From positions 2,728,001-2,792,000 of the forward strand of contig CP104100.1 in NCBI GenBank assembly GCA_025163595.1: a stretch of DNA of 64,000 nt, read 5' to 3'. The first letter of the stretch is position 1. Every line of letters begins with the position of its first letter. This document shows, piece after piece, positions 16,825 through 25,774 of the stretch. The notes beneath the pieces are model-generated. The model saw only the letters and a program-made list of their open reading frames with translations. It made no database searches and was not told the DNA's origin. Both the position numbers and the translations under genes were made by a program. The DNA is from Phaeobacter sp. G2. Its GTDB lineage: Bacteria; Pseudomonadota; Alphaproteobacteria; Rhodobacterales; Rhodobacteraceae.

Positions 16825-17979
16825 TCAGTTGTTGTTACGCTGCGCTTCGATCTCGCGCCATTTAACAACGTTGCGATTGTGCTGTTGCAGCGTCTCAGCA
16901 AAGGCATGGCCACCAGAACCATCGGCCACAAAGAACAGGAAATCGGTCTCGGTCGGGTTCACCGCCGCCAACAGGCTCGCGCGGCCAGGGTTGGCGATAG
17001 GTGTTGGGGGCAACCCTTCAATGACATAAGTATTCCAGGGCGTTACCTTGCGCAGCTCGCTTTGACGCAAGCCCCGGCCCAGCACGCCTTCACCCTTGGT
17101 TACGCCATAGATCACGGTGGGATCCGTTTGCAGGCGCATGCCGCGATTCAACCGATTGGTAAAGACGCTGGCCACTTGGCCGCGCTCTTCTGCGATGCCA
17201 GTTTCTTTTTCGATGATCGAGGCAAGGATCAGCATTTCCTCAGGGGTTTCAACCGCCGCATCCTCGCTGCGGTTTTCCCAGGCGGCCGCGATCAGCAGCT
17301 CCTGGCGGTCCTGCATCTGTGCCAGGATCTCGTCGCGGGCCTGCCCTTTGACAATTTCATAGCTGTCAGGTGCCAACATGCCTTCTGCGGGACGCTCACC
17401 TGGGTCACCACTAAGAATGTCGATGTTTTGCAGGGCATTCACCACCTGCCAACTGGTCACACCCTCGGCCAAGGCTACCCGGAAACGGGTATCTGTGGCG
17501 GATTTCAACTCGGTAAAGATTGCCGGAACATCGTCCGCGCCGAGCTCAAAATCAGCCCGTTCGACAAATTTTCCGGAGACCGGGTCCAGTTCACGCACCT
17601 CGGCCCGCAGGCGGGTCACGCCAACACGGTACACCACCTCCGTGCCGCAGGTGCTGGCGCCGCCAATGGTGATCTGATCGAGAATACGCTCCATCGAGGT
17701 CCCCGGACGGACAAGAAAGCTACCAGCTTTGAGCTGGTTCGACTTCTCGGTGTATTTGGCGCTGACCCGGAACAACACGCCGGAGCTTACCGCCCCCTGC
17801 TGTTCCAGCTCGGCGCTGACCCGGGTCATGTTTGACCCAGGGCGTACCTGCAGACAGATCGCTGTCTCCAGCGGCCCTTGCGCGGTGTACTGCGACTTAC
17901 CCCAGAGGATGACACCGCCCAAAAGGAACAGCAGCACCACCAGGACGGTCAGCATATTCGAAGCCAGGCTGCGCCACAT
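16825..17979 (-). CDS. mltG: Endolytic peptidoglycan transglycosylase MltG
   Basis: The 384-aa protein has one N-terminal membrane helix (about 8-27, LTVLVVLLFLLGGVILW), a LysM-like region, and the YceG catalytic domain. The catalytic Glu is expected in ASIIEKETG (about 255-263). Family motifs QTDPTVIYGVTKGEG and PWNTYVIEGLPPTPIANPG are present. MltG cuts nascent glycan strands and sets their length. Its start abuts the fabF stop with no spacer, the usual fabF-mltG pairing. Confidence 0.96.
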   Translation of the reverse strand: MWRSLASNMLTVLVVLLFLLGGVILWGKSQYTAQGPLETAICLQVRPGSNMTRVSAELEQQGAVSSGVLFRVSAKYTEKSNQLKAGSFLVRPGTSMERILDQITIGGASTCGTEVVYRVGVTRLRAEVRELDPVSGKFVERADFELGADDVPAIFTELKSATDTRFRVALAEGVTSWQVVNALQNIDILSGDPGERPAEGMLAPDSYEIVKGQARDEILAQMQDRQELLIAAAWENRSEDAAVETPEEMLILASIIEKETGIAEERGQVASVFTNRLNRGMRLQTDPTVIYGVTKGEGVLGRGLRQSELRKVTPWNTYVIEGLPPTPIANPGRASLLAAVNPTETDFLFFVADGSGGHAFAETLQQHNRNVVKWREIEAQRNNN

Positions 17980-19245
17980 TTATTTAGGCTTCCCAAAGAC
18001 AACCGAGGCATTGGTTCCGCCAAAGCCAAAGGAATTGGACAGGGCCACGTCAATCTTGCGCGCGCGCTTGGCATTTGGTGCCAGATCAATAGGGGTTTCA
18101 ACCGCCTGATTGTCCAGGTTGATGGTGGGCGGTGCAACCTGATCGCGAATCGCCAGGATCGAGAAGATCGCCTCAATTGCGCCAGCCGCGCCCAAAAGGT
18201 GACCGGTGGAGGATTTGGTCGAGGACATGGTGACATTGCCCGCGTGATCGCCCAGCATCCGCTCAACCGCGCCCAGTTCAATCGTGTCGGCCATGGTCGA
18301 GGTGCCGTGGGCGTTGATGTAATCAACGTCTTTGGGCTCAAGTCCCGCATTTTTCAACGCCGCGCGCATGGAGCGCTCGCCGCCCTCGCCGGTTTCGGAG
18401 GGGGCAGTGATATGGTAGGCATCGCCCGACAGGCCATAGCCCAGGACCTCGGCATAGATTTTGGCACCACGGGCCACGGCATGGTCGTAGTCTTCCAGCA
18501 CCACAACACCGGCACCTTCGCCCATGACAAATCCGTCACGATCGGCGTCATAGGGGCGCGACGCCGATTTGGGGTCATCTGCCCGTTTGGTCGACAAGGC
18601 CTTACAGGCGTTAAAGCCAGCAATGCCAATTTCGCAAATGGCGGCTTCGGCGCCGCCTGCAATCATCACATCGGCATCGCCAGATTTGATCAGCCGGGCC
18701 GCATCGCCAATGGCATGGGCTCCGGTTGAGCAGGCCGTCACAACCGAATGGTTGGGACCTTTGAAGCCAAAGCGGATTGAGACCTGGCCAGAAATCAGGT
18801 TGATCAGCGCGCCAGGAATAAAGAAAGGAGAGACCCGGCGCGGACCCTTTTCCTTGATCATCACCGCAGTATCCGCGATCGAGCTCAACCCGCCGATGCC
18901 AGAGCCGATCATCACGCCGGTGCGTTCCAGGCTTTCGGTGTCTTCCGGTGTCCAATCCGCATCGCGCACAGCCATCTCAGCAGCAGCGATACCATAGAGG
19001 ATAAAGTCATCGATCTTTTTCTGATCTTTCTTGATCACCCAGTCATCCGGATTAAAGGTGCCGTTTGTGCCGTCACCGCGAGAGACTTCGCAGGCATAGG
19101 TGGTGGCGACACCACTGGCCTCTGCGTCAAACAGAGTGATCGGTCCGGCGCCAGATTGGCCGTCCAACAGGCTCGACCAGGTCTCTTCAACTCCGGTTGC
19201 CAATGGTGTCACCAATCCCAACCCAGTTACAACGACTCGACGCAT
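17980..19245 (-). CDS. fabF: Beta-ketoacyl-ACP synthase II
   Basis: The 421-aa condensing enzyme extends acyl-ACP with malonyl-ACP in type II fatty acid synthesis. The Cys-His-His triad is in VTACSTGAHA, NAHGTSTMAD and SSTGHLLGAAGAIEA. The start MRRVVVTGLGLVTPL has AGGAG upstream. It is grouped with acpP, fabG and fabD, with the HisA-like gene between it and acpP. Confidence 0.97.
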   Translation of the reverse strand: MRRVVVTGLGLVTPLATGVEETWSSLLDGQSGAGPITLFDAEASGVATTYACEVSRGDGTNGTFNPDDWVIKKDQKKIDDFILYGIAAAEMAVRDADWTPEDTESLERTGVMIGSGIGGLSSIADTAVMIKEKGPRRVSPFFIPGALINLISGQVSIRFGFKGPNHSVVTACSTGAHAIGDAARLIKSGDADVMIAGGAEAAICEIGIAGFNACKALSTKRADDPKSASRPYDADRDGFVMGEGAGVVVLEDYDHAVARGAKIYAEVLGYGLSGDAYHITAPSETGEGGERSMRAALKNAGLEPKDVDYINAHGTSTMADTIELGAVERMLGDHAGNVTMSSTKSSTGHLLGAAGAIEAIFSILAIRDQVAPPTINLDNQAVETPIDLAPNAKRARKIDVALSNSFGFGGTNASVVFGKPK

Positions 19246-19464
19246 TCCTTGATCTCCTCTGCCTCGGCAATTCGCAACCAGATAGCTTGGATTGCCCTAG
19301 GGGTGCAAGTGCGCCAATAGCACCCTCTGGCAGGGGAAACCAAAAAGTGGTGAAAGCTCGCCACTCAGCCCGCCCCAAACCGCAAGGTTTCCGGCTGCCA
19401 TCACAATCGGGGCCGACTGCCCTTGAGCCAAATGTATCCGGCTCAGGACAGCCCTCTGTGCTGG

Positions 19465-19491
19465 TCGCCACTTGTTCGCCACTTGTTCGCC
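19465..19491. repeat. 11-bp tandem repeat upstream of fabF
   Basis: TCGCCACTTGT occurs twice in tandem (19465, 19476), followed by a third partial TCGCC. It lies in the 282-base gap between fabF and the HisA-like gene. No gene or clear promoter is seen in that gap. Confidence 0.6.
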
Positions 19492-19527
19492 CCCCGGGGA
19501 GGGGACGACAGGGGCTTCCATTTTAGG

Positions 19528-20271
19528 TCAAATGAATTCAGCGACTTGCTCGCCCTGAGGCTGCGCCATCGCAAGGGCGTCCTCCAAGCTCAGGGATTTG
19601 CGGAACAGGGCCCGCCCGACCAGGGCACCGGCAATATTGGGGATGTAGTTCAGGCGGGAAATATCGTCCGCACTGCGCACAACGCCACTTGCGATCACTG
19701 GAGAGTGAGCCACAGACGCCAAGCCTGAGATCAATCCCAATTGCGCCTCGATATCAGACATATCGCTGTCGATATCGGTGACAATGATTCCAGCAAAGGG
19801 GGCGGTGCCAAAGGCAGCGATATAGGTTTCCGGCTCAAAAGCGCCGGCTTTCAGCCAGCCTTCGGTCATAACCTGCCCCTGCCAGATATCGACTGCCAGA
19901 ACAATTTGATCGGGATGTTGTTTGGCCAACTCGCACACCAAAGTAGGATCCAGCGCCGCCAGCGTTCCAACCACAACACGACCAGCGCCTTGGTCGATCC
20001 AGGCTTCGACGCTGTCCCGGCTGCGCATGCCGCCGCCCAATTGCACCGGAATACCCGCGGTGCGGATTATTTCCTTAACCAGGTCGCTGTTTTGATCGTC
20101 GCCTTTGACAGCATTGAAATCAGTCAGATGCATCCATTCCGCCCCGGAGGCGGCGAATTCCCTGGCTTTTTCAATAGGATCCACGTGCCAGATTTGGGGC
20201 TCGTCCAGGCGCCCCTTTTCCAAGGTCACACAGTGCCCGTCCAGCAGCTCCATTGTTGGATAAATTTGCAT
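19528..20271 (-). CDS. HisA-family TIM-barrel paralogue
   Basis: 247 aa from ATG 20271, preceded by GGAGGGG; a TTG six bases earlier is less likely. The fold is HisA/HisF: the two phosphate-binding half-barrel motifs VQLGGGMRS and VIASGVVRSADD are present. In HisA the catalytic Asp of the first strand sits in a xxAIDLxDG context. Here it is Glu8 (IYPTMELLDGHCV). The second Asp is kept (VLAVDIWQGQVMTEGW). The gene is not among his genes but between acpP and fabF. It may be a divergent isomerase or have another substrate; the symbol hisA would overstate the evidence. Confidence 0.8.
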   Translation of the reverse strand: MQIYPTMELLDGHCVTLEKGRLDEPQIWHVDPIEKAREFAASGAEWMHLTDFNAVKGDDQNSDLVKEIIRTAGIPVQLGGGMRSRDSVEAWIDQGAGRVVVGTLAALDPTLVCELAKQHPDQIVLAVDIWQGQVMTEGWLKAGAFEPETYIAAFGTAPFAGIIVTDIDSDMSDIEAQLGLISGLASVAHSPVIASGVVRSADDISRLNYIPNIAGALVGRALFRKSLSLEDALAMAQPQGEQVAEFI

Positions 20272-20368
20272 CCTCAATCCCCTCCTCGTTGCTCAGCCTT
20301 TGCATGATAACACATATCATAGCGGTGTAGGGGCAACCTTCCTCAGAACGGTAAGTGCTGCGAGACGC

Positions 20369-20402
20369 AAAACGGCGCTTCCCAGGTGGAAAACGCCGTT
20401 TC
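20369..20402 (-). terminator. Terminator of acpP
   Basis: The inverted repeat AAAACGGCG / CGCCGTTTT lies 27 bases past the acpP stop and ends in T's on the minus strand. It probably isolates the abundant acpP message from the HisA-like gene. Confidence 0.78.
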
Positions 20403-20428
20403 GATAATCACATTACTGTGAGCGGGAC

Positions 20429-20662
20429 TTAGGAAGCTTCGGTGATGAACTTCACAGCGTCGCCAAATGTCTGGATGGTTTCGGCCGCATCATCAGGGAT
20501 CTCGATGCCAAACTCTTCTTCAAATGCCATGACCAGCTCAACGGTGTCGAGGCTGTCAGCACCCAAATCGTCGATGAAGGACGCGTTTTCGGTCACTTTT
20601 TCTTCTTCAACACCCAGGTGCTCTACAACGATCTTTTTTACGCGGTCTGCGACGTCGCTCAT
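20429..20662 (-). CDS. acpP: Acyl carrier protein
   Basis: 77 aa from ATG 20662 ([17 protein letters not shown]); the upstream open frame to 20758 is noncoding leader. The protein is acidic and four-helical, with Ser37 in [12 protein letters not shown] as the 4'-phosphopantetheine site. It carries growing acyl chains for FabD, FabG and FabF, encoded on either side. A strong promoter lies at 20819-20846. Confidence 0.97.
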   Translation of the reverse strand: MSDVADRVKKIVVEHLGVEEEKVTENASFIDDLGADSLDTVELVMAFEEEFGIEIPDDAAETIQTFGDAVKFITEAS

Positions 20663-21072
20663 GTCATTTCCTCGTTCTTCAGGGCAGTCTGCCCGGTTTT
20701 TGCCCTTACCCGCTTGGGGTGGCATGGTTTTGCCCAATGCGGGCGGTTCTGCTCTCACAAACGAGAGCTGCCCGATCGCTTTCCCTTGCGAGGAAAACGT
20801 CAGGACGAATATGGGCCGCCTATAGCACAGACCAGCGCAGAGGCAAATGGTTTCGCTGCATCTGCGGTTCCAGTCTATGCCCGGTTTTGGCCGCCCAAGT
20901 CGAGCAGATGGCGCCGCCCTGCCCCAAGGACAAGGGGCGGCACCGAAGATTTCTAAAACCCTGTTGAAATCAATACGATATTTACAAAGTTCTAGGGTGT
21001 TTTGTGCTTCGATTACCTCGATTCTGCAATGTTTTTTGCAGCAAGCCGAGGAATTATCAAAGCCAAACCCGC
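20663..21072. other. Leader region between fabG and acpP
   Basis: 410 bases without a gene. It holds the acpP promoter (20819-20846) and a leader of about 150 bases. Near 21030 there is an AT-richer stretch with the imperfect hairpin TGCAATGTTTTTTGCA, a possible weak terminator for fabG. Open frames here overlap on several strands and look noncoding. Confidence 0.5.
20819..20846 (-). promoter_or_regulatory. Strong promoter of acpP
   Basis: Minus-strand TTGCCT (20841-20846), a 16-base spacer and TATAGG (20819-20824), followed by CGGCC. This TTGCnn-N16-TATAnG form recurs before rpsF in this window and fits strong housekeeping promoters of Rhodobacterales. Confidence 0.65.
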
Positions 21073-21810
21073 CTACAGCATCGCCATGCCGCCGTTCACA
21101 TGCAGGGTGGTTCCGGTGACATAGGCAGCCTCGGGGCTGGCCAGATACAGCACCGCTGCGGCGATTTCTTTCGAATCTCCCATCCGCGCGGCAGGAATCT
21201 GTGTCAGGATGGCGTCTTTCTGCGCATCCGTCAGTTTTTCGGTCATCGCAGTGGCAATAAACCCAGGTGCTACCGCATTCACCGTGATGCCGCGATTGGC
21301 GACCTCATAAGCGATGGATTTCGACATACCGATCATCCCGGCCTTGGAGGCAGCATAATTGCCTTGCCCAGGGTTACCGGTGGCGCCCACAATCGAAGAG
21401 ATGTTTATGATCCGGCCCCAGCGGGCTTTCATCATACCGCGCATCACCCCACGACACAGGCGCATGGTCGAGGTCAGGTTCACGTCCAACACGCTTTGCC
21501 ACTCTTCATCTTTCATCCGCATAAACAGATTGTCTTTGGTGATCCCGGCGTTGTTCACCAAAATATCAACGCTGCCCATAGCGGCGGCAGCCTGTTTGGG
21601 CAGCGCCTCCACCGCCTCTGGATCGCTCAGGTTGCAGGTCAGCACATGGGCGCGCTCGCCAAGCTCGGCTGCCAGTTCCTGCAGCGGGGCCTCGCGGGTG
21701 CCAGACAGCGCAACGGTCGCACCCGCTGCATGCAGGCTACGGGCGATGTCGCCACCAATACCACCCGATGCCCCGGTGATCAGGGCCGTCTTACCAGTCA
21801 AATCAAACAT
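21073..21810 (-). CDS. fabG: 3-oxoacyl-ACP reductase
   Basis: 245 aa from ATG 21810 ([19 protein letters not shown]); the open frame to 21930 adds sequence with no family match. It is a short-chain dehydrogenase with the NADPH motif [18 protein letters not shown], the catalytic Ser in INISSIVG, and YAASKAG (Tyr-x-x-x-Lys). It reduces 3-ketoacyl-ACP. It lies after fabD with an 80-base gap. Confidence 0.97.
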   Translation of the reverse strand: MFDLTGKTALITGASGGIGGDIARSLHAAGATVALSGTREAPLQELAAELGERAHVLTCNLSDPEAVEALPKQAAAAMGSVDILVNNAGITKDNLFMRMKDEEWQSVLDVNLTSTMRLCRGVMRGMMKARWGRIINISSIVGATGNPGQGNYAASKAGMIGMSKSIAYEVANRGITVNAVAPGFIATAMTEKLTDAQKDAILTQIPAARMGDSKEIAAAVLYLASPEAAYVTGTTLHVNGGMAML

Positions 21811-21889
21811 AACTCTTCCTTTATTTCCGTGTGCAGGACCATCAGAGCCGCGCTCGGCCCCGGTTGCACCGCATTTACGCGCGTGGGGA

Positions 21890-22825
21890 TCAGGCCTCTG
21901 TGACGGCTGCAACCGCCTCAGGCGTGCCAAACTGGCGGCAGGTCAGGCTGCGGTCGATCTTGCGGATCATGCCGGACAGGGCCTTGCCAGAGCCAATTTC
22001 CCAAAATTCTGTCACGCCTTTGGCGGCCATGGCCTGAACGCTTTCACGCCAGCGCACCGAACCGGTGACCTGTTCAACCAACAGCTGACGGATTTCAGCC
22101 GGGTCGCTCACCTCATCAGCGCGCACATTGGCGATCAGCGGCACGGCGGGGCCTTTGATCTCAACCGCTGCCAGGGCCTCTGCCATCACATCCGCGGCGG
22201 GCTGCATCAGCGCACAGTGAAACGGCGCCGAGACCGGCAGCATCACTGCGCGTTTGGCACCACGGGTCTTGGCAATTTCTGCGGCCCGTTCCACGGCGGC
22301 CTTGTGACCGGAGACAACCACCTGAGTGGGGTCATTGTCATTGGCCGCCTGGACCACTTCTCCCTCGGCTGCAGCCTCGGCGGCCACCTCTTTTACAGTG
22401 GCAAAATCCAGCCCCAGAAGGGCAGCCATGGCACCAATGCCTACCGGAACGGCGCTTTGCATGGCTTCGCCGCGGGTGCGCAGCAGGCGCGCAGTATCTG
22501 CGATGGAAATCGCACCGGCTGCAGCCAGCGCCGAATATTCCCCCAGCGAATGCCCGGCGACAAAACCCGCATGATCAATTGCAATACCTTCGGCCTGCAG
22601 CGCCCGCAGGGCCGCCAAAGAGGTCGCCATCAGGGCTGGTTGGGCGTTCTGGGTCAGGGTCAGGGTCTCGATGTCGCCCTCCCAGATCAATTTGCTGAGA
22701 TTTTCACCAAGCGCCGCATCGACCTCATCAAAGACAGCCTTTGCGGCCGGATACGTCTCTGCCAATGCCTGGCCCATTCCAATGGCCTGGGCGCCCTGCC
22801 CCGGAAATACAAATGCGATCGTCAT
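21890..22825 (-). CDS. fabD: Malonyl-CoA:ACP transacylase
   Basis: 311 aa. It moves malonyl from CoA to ACP for chain extension. The nucleophile is Ser93 in GHSLGEYSAL, with the oxyanion region FPGQGAQ at the N-terminus and the catalytic His in PVSAPFHCALM (about residue 200). It heads the minus-strand fab block; the 286 bases upstream separate it from a divergent gene and probably hold promoters for both. Confidence 0.97.
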   Translation of the reverse strand: MTIAFVFPGQGAQAIGMGQALAETYPAAKAVFDEVDAALGENLSKLIWEGDIETLTLTQNAQPALMATSLAALRALQAEGIAIDHAGFVAGHSLGEYSALAAAGAISIADTARLLRTRGEAMQSAVPVGIGAMAALLGLDFATVKEVAAEAAAEGEVVQAANDNDPTQVVVSGHKAAVERAAEIAKTRGAKRAVMLPVSAPFHCALMQPAADVMAEALAAVEIKGPAVPLIANVRADEVSDPAEIRQLLVEQVTGSVRWRESVQAMAAKGVTEFWEIGSGKALSGMIRKIDRSLTCRQFGTPEAVAAVTEA

Positions 22826-23111
22826 TAAGGGTCACTTCCTTCGCTATCGTTTTCCCCGGTTTAGACGCAGCCGACCCAACGCACAAGAGAACTGACCCCA
22901 GTTCCCAGTTCCGCCGTGATCCCACCCCACCGAAACTGGCCCCTTGGTGGCGGCCAGATTGACACTCGGCGCCGCAGGATCCTGCGGCAGCGGTCCCTAT
23001 GCACAGACTCTGTTGCACAAACTCTGTTCGCAGGTGGACAGAGCCCCCCATTGCATGGATCTGCTGCAAGACTAAAGTAACAGCAACGCACCTGTTCAAG
23101 GAACCAACCCA

Positions 23112-24380
23112 GTGCCAGCCCAAAACACCACCTCCAGCTATGGCAGCGTCACCAAGAGCTTCCATTGGCTCACAGCGCTCCTGCTGATTTCCGCCTTTCT
23201 GATGGGCCTGATTGCCAACGATCTGGCCCATGACATTCAAAGCCCCAGCTTTGATGGCTCTGCCGAGACCCTGTCGCGCGCTGTGCTGCTGTTCTCCATC
23301 CACAAGACCATCGGCGTTGCCGCCTTCTTTACCGGGCTGGCCCGCATAGTCTGGGCGCTGTCCCAGCCCAAACCGGGGCTGTTGCACCCTGAAAACAAAC
23401 CCGAAGCCCTGGCCGCAGAGGTGGTGCACTGGGTTCTTTACGGCGCCATGGTGGCCACCCCTCTGACCGGCTGGATCCACCATGCCGCCAGCACCGGGTT
23501 TGCCCCTATCTGGTGGCCCTTTGGCCAGGAGCTGCCTTTTGTGGCCAAGTCTGATGCCACCGCAGCTCTGTTTGGCGCGCTGCATTGGATTTCAACCAAG
23601 ACGCTGATGGTCACCTTTGGCCTGCATGTAGCGGGCGCGCTGAAGCATGTGGTGATCGACCGCGACGCAACCCTGCGCCGCATGTTGCCCAACTCCGGCG
23701 ATCTGCCAACACCGCCGGCGCAAAAGCACAGTCTAGTTCCTGCAGCTATCGCAGCAGTGATCTGGGCGGCGGTCCTGACCGGTGGCGTCATGCTGGCGCA
23801 GAGCACACCGCATGATCACGATGGCCACAGCCACGCCGAGGCAAGCCCTGCGGCTCAGGCCGGGGCGCAAAGTGAAAACCAGGCCAGCAACGGCACAGGC
23901 AACTGGACCGTGCAGGACGGAAAACTCGCCCTGACCATTCAACAAATGGGCAGCAGCGTCAGCGGCTCCTTTGCCAACTGGCAGGCAGATATCACCTTTG
24001 ACAACCCGGATGCCCCCGGCCCCGCAGGCCAGGTCGCGGTTGAGATCGACATTACCTCCCTCACCCTGGGCACCGTCACAGATCAGGCCATGGGCGCGGA
24101 CTATTTTGACAGCGCCACCTACCCAAAGGCCCGGTTTGAGGCTCAGTTGGAAAAGCTGGAGACCGGATACCAAGCGGTTGGAGAGCTGACGATCCGTGAC
24201 AAGACCCAGCCCCTCACCCTGCCCTTCACCCTGCAAATCGATGGCGACACGGCTCAGATGCAGGGCCAGACTGTGGTGAACCGGCTTGATTTTGACATCG
24301 GAGCGGGCACCCAAGACGAGGGCACTCTGGGCTTTGAGGTTGTTCTGGATATTTCCCTGACAGCCCAACAGACCAACTAA
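23112..24380 (+). CDS. Cytochrome b561 fused to a YceI domain
   Basis: 422 aa from GTG 23112, with AAGGAACC upstream. Residues ~8-190 are a four-helix cytochrome b561 / CybB-type membrane domain with candidate haem histidines in SFHWLTALLL, SIHKTIGVAAF, GWIHHAAS and GLHVAGALKHV. A further helix (about 207-227) precedes a His-rich linker (PHDHDGHSHAEAS). Residues ~255-420 are a YceI-type lipocalin (MGADYFDSATYPKARF; VGELTIRDKTQPLTLPF), which binds isoprenoids such as ubiquinone in other members. The fusion suggests quinone electron transfer at the inner membrane. A terminator follows. Confidence 0.9.
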   Translation: MPAQNTTSSYGSVTKSFHWLTALLLISAFLMGLIANDLAHDIQSPSFDGSAETLSRAVLLFSIHKTIGVAAFFTGLARIVWALSQPKPGLLHPENKPEALAAEVVHWVLYGAMVATPLTGWIHHAASTGFAPIWWPFGQELPFVAKSDATAALFGALHWISTKTLMVTFGLHVAGALKHVVIDRDATLRRMLPNSGDLPTPPAQKHSLVPAAIAAVIWAAVLTGGVMLAQSTPHDHDGHSHAEASPAAQAGAQSENQASNGTGNWTVQDGKLALTIQQMGSSVSGSFANWQADITFDNPDAPGPAGQVAVEIDITSLTLGTVTDQAMGADYFDSATYPKARFEAQLEKLETGYQAVGELTIRDKTQPLTLPFTLQIDGDTAQMQGQTVVNRLDFDIGAGTQDEGTLGFEVVLDISLTAQQTN

Positions 24381-24421
24381 CGCCGCGCCCCATTCTTAGA
24401 CCACCACTCACACCACGCAGC

Positions 24422-24452
24422 AAACCTCTCCGGGGAAACCTGGGGAGGTTTT
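24422..24452 (+). terminator. Terminator of the b561-YceI gene
   Basis: The inverted repeat AAACCTCTCC / GGGGAGGTTT with a 10-base loop ends in TTTTCC, 41 bases after the stop. Confidence 0.72.
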
Positions 24453-24551
24453 CCGTTTTACGGATCGTGGCCTGGCCCATCGGTAGTGGTTAATGGATTG
24501 GGGGGCTTGGTACACCTCGACAGCCTGCCATGTCTGCGCCATTCTGACGGG

Positions 24552-24899
24552 ATGTTGGCCTGCATCTCCTATGATACAAACTACACTAGCAAATGGACTG
24601 GCCCGCTCTGGCTTGTTTACTCAGTCGCAAACGCCAAGTGGTTCGCGCAGCAAAGCACCCTCGCGCAAGGAAGCGCCGTCTTTTATCTGAAGAACGACGA
24701 GCGCCCCGGGGACAGCCTGTTGCGGGTGCTGTGGGAGATCGAAGATCACCACCCAAAAGTTGCGGACATCCAGATACAGGGCCTCGCACTCTCAACCGCC
24801 GAATTCAACGCACTCTCTCCTGGTCTGCAGAATCAGGGGTTTGACATCACAGAACGACCCGCTGGCTTTATCGTCAATCGACGCCACAGCAGCCTTTGA
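24552..24899 (+). CDS. Orphan small protein of unknown function
   Basis: A 115-aa frame from ATG 24552 (MLACISYDTNYTSKWTGPLW); an in-frame GTG at 24486 would add 22 residues but has no ribosome site. I do not recognise the family. It is rich in aromatic residues, has no signal peptide, and holds DIQIQGLALSTAEFNALSPGL, which looks like a folded helical part. It sits alone between two terminators and points toward the convergent yceI. No promoter was found. It could be a recently acquired or non-functional frame. Confidence 0.45.
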   Translation: MLACISYDTNYTSKWTGPLWLVYSVANAKWFAQQSTLAQGSAVFYLKNDERPGDSLLRVLWEIEDHHPKVADIQIQGLALSTAEFNALSPGLQNQGFDITERPAGFIVNRRHSSL

Positions 24900-24923
24900 G
24901 TGCCACCAGGGTTTCTCACATAA

Positions 24924-24955
24924 AAAACGCCGCCTCCCTCAGGGAAGCGGCGCCT
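24924..24955 (-). terminator. Terminator of yceI-like gene
   Basis: A GC-rich stem (GGCGCCGCTTCCC / GGGAGGCGGCG on the minus strand) runs straight into TTTTTT, 33 bases past the stop of the YceI gene. Confidence 0.82.
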
Positions 24956-24987
24956 TCATGTCATTGCTTTCAGCAGGGAAACAGCTG

Positions 24988-25563
24988 TTACTCAGCTTTC
25001 ATCGCTTCAACAGAGATCTGCACAGAGACCTCATCGCCTACATATGGCGCAAATTTGCCGAGGCCATAGTCAGACCGCACCAGCGTAGTGGTGGCATCAA
25101 AACCAGCCCAGGGCTTACCTGCCATTGGGTGATCGCCAACCTGGTTCAGGGTTGCGTCCAGAACCACGGATTTGGTGACGCCATTCAGGGTCAGATCGCC
25201 GGTGATGTGAGCTGTGGTGTCGCCTGTCACTTCAATCTTGCTGGAGGTGAAGGTGATCTGCTCGTCGCCCTCGGCGCCAAAGAAATCAGCGGACATGAAG
25301 TGATCAAACCGCGCCTGCCAGCCGGTCAACATGGAGTTCAGCGGCATGGAAACGGAAACACTGGAGTTTGCAGGGTCTTCCTGATCAAACATGATCTCGC
25401 CTTCAAAGCCCGAGAACATCCCAACGCCGGTCGAGAACCCGAGGTGGTTGTAGCTGAACACGATCTGGCTGTGGCTGGAGTCCAGGACATACTTCTCGGG
25501 GGCAGCAAAGGCTGCGGTTGTGCTCAGGCCGACAAGTGCTGCAGCAGCAAGGATCTTTTTCAT
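24988..25563 (-). CDS. Periplasmic YceI-family protein
   Basis: 191 aa from ATG 25563 (MKKILAAAALVGLSTTAAFA); the upstream frame to 25608 lacks a better start. A clear Sec signal peptide ends near AFA-AP (about residue 21). The YceI lipocalin fold follows: LDSSHSQIVFSYNHLGFSTG, FMSADFFGAEG, ITGDLTLNGVTKSVVLDATLN. It is a likely periplasmic isoprenoid or quinone carrier. It is the second YceI domain within 2 kb, after the b561 fusion. Confidence 0.93.
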   Translation of the reverse strand: MKKILAAAALVGLSTTAAFAAPEKYVLDSSHSQIVFSYNHLGFSTGVGMFSGFEGEIMFDQEDPANSSVSVSMPLNSMLTGWQARFDHFMSADFFGAEGDEQITFTSSKIEVTGDTTAHITGDLTLNGVTKSVVLDATLNQVGDHPMAGKPWAGFDATTTLVRSDYGLGKFAPYVGDEVSVQISVEAMKAE

Positions 25564-25774
25564 TAGTTTTCGCTCCGTTGGTGAAGAGTGGTGTTTCAGT
25601 GTGGTCAAAACTTGTGAGCTTAACCTGTGGTCTGGGCGGCCAAATTGAAACCGGCATTTTCCAACATCATCTGTTGAGAAAAGAACAAAGGCCCTGCGCG
25701 GTGACGCAGAGCCCCTTATTTATCAAGGTTTCCCGGAGGGAGGGATCATATCTGCTCACGCAGGCGTGAACAAA

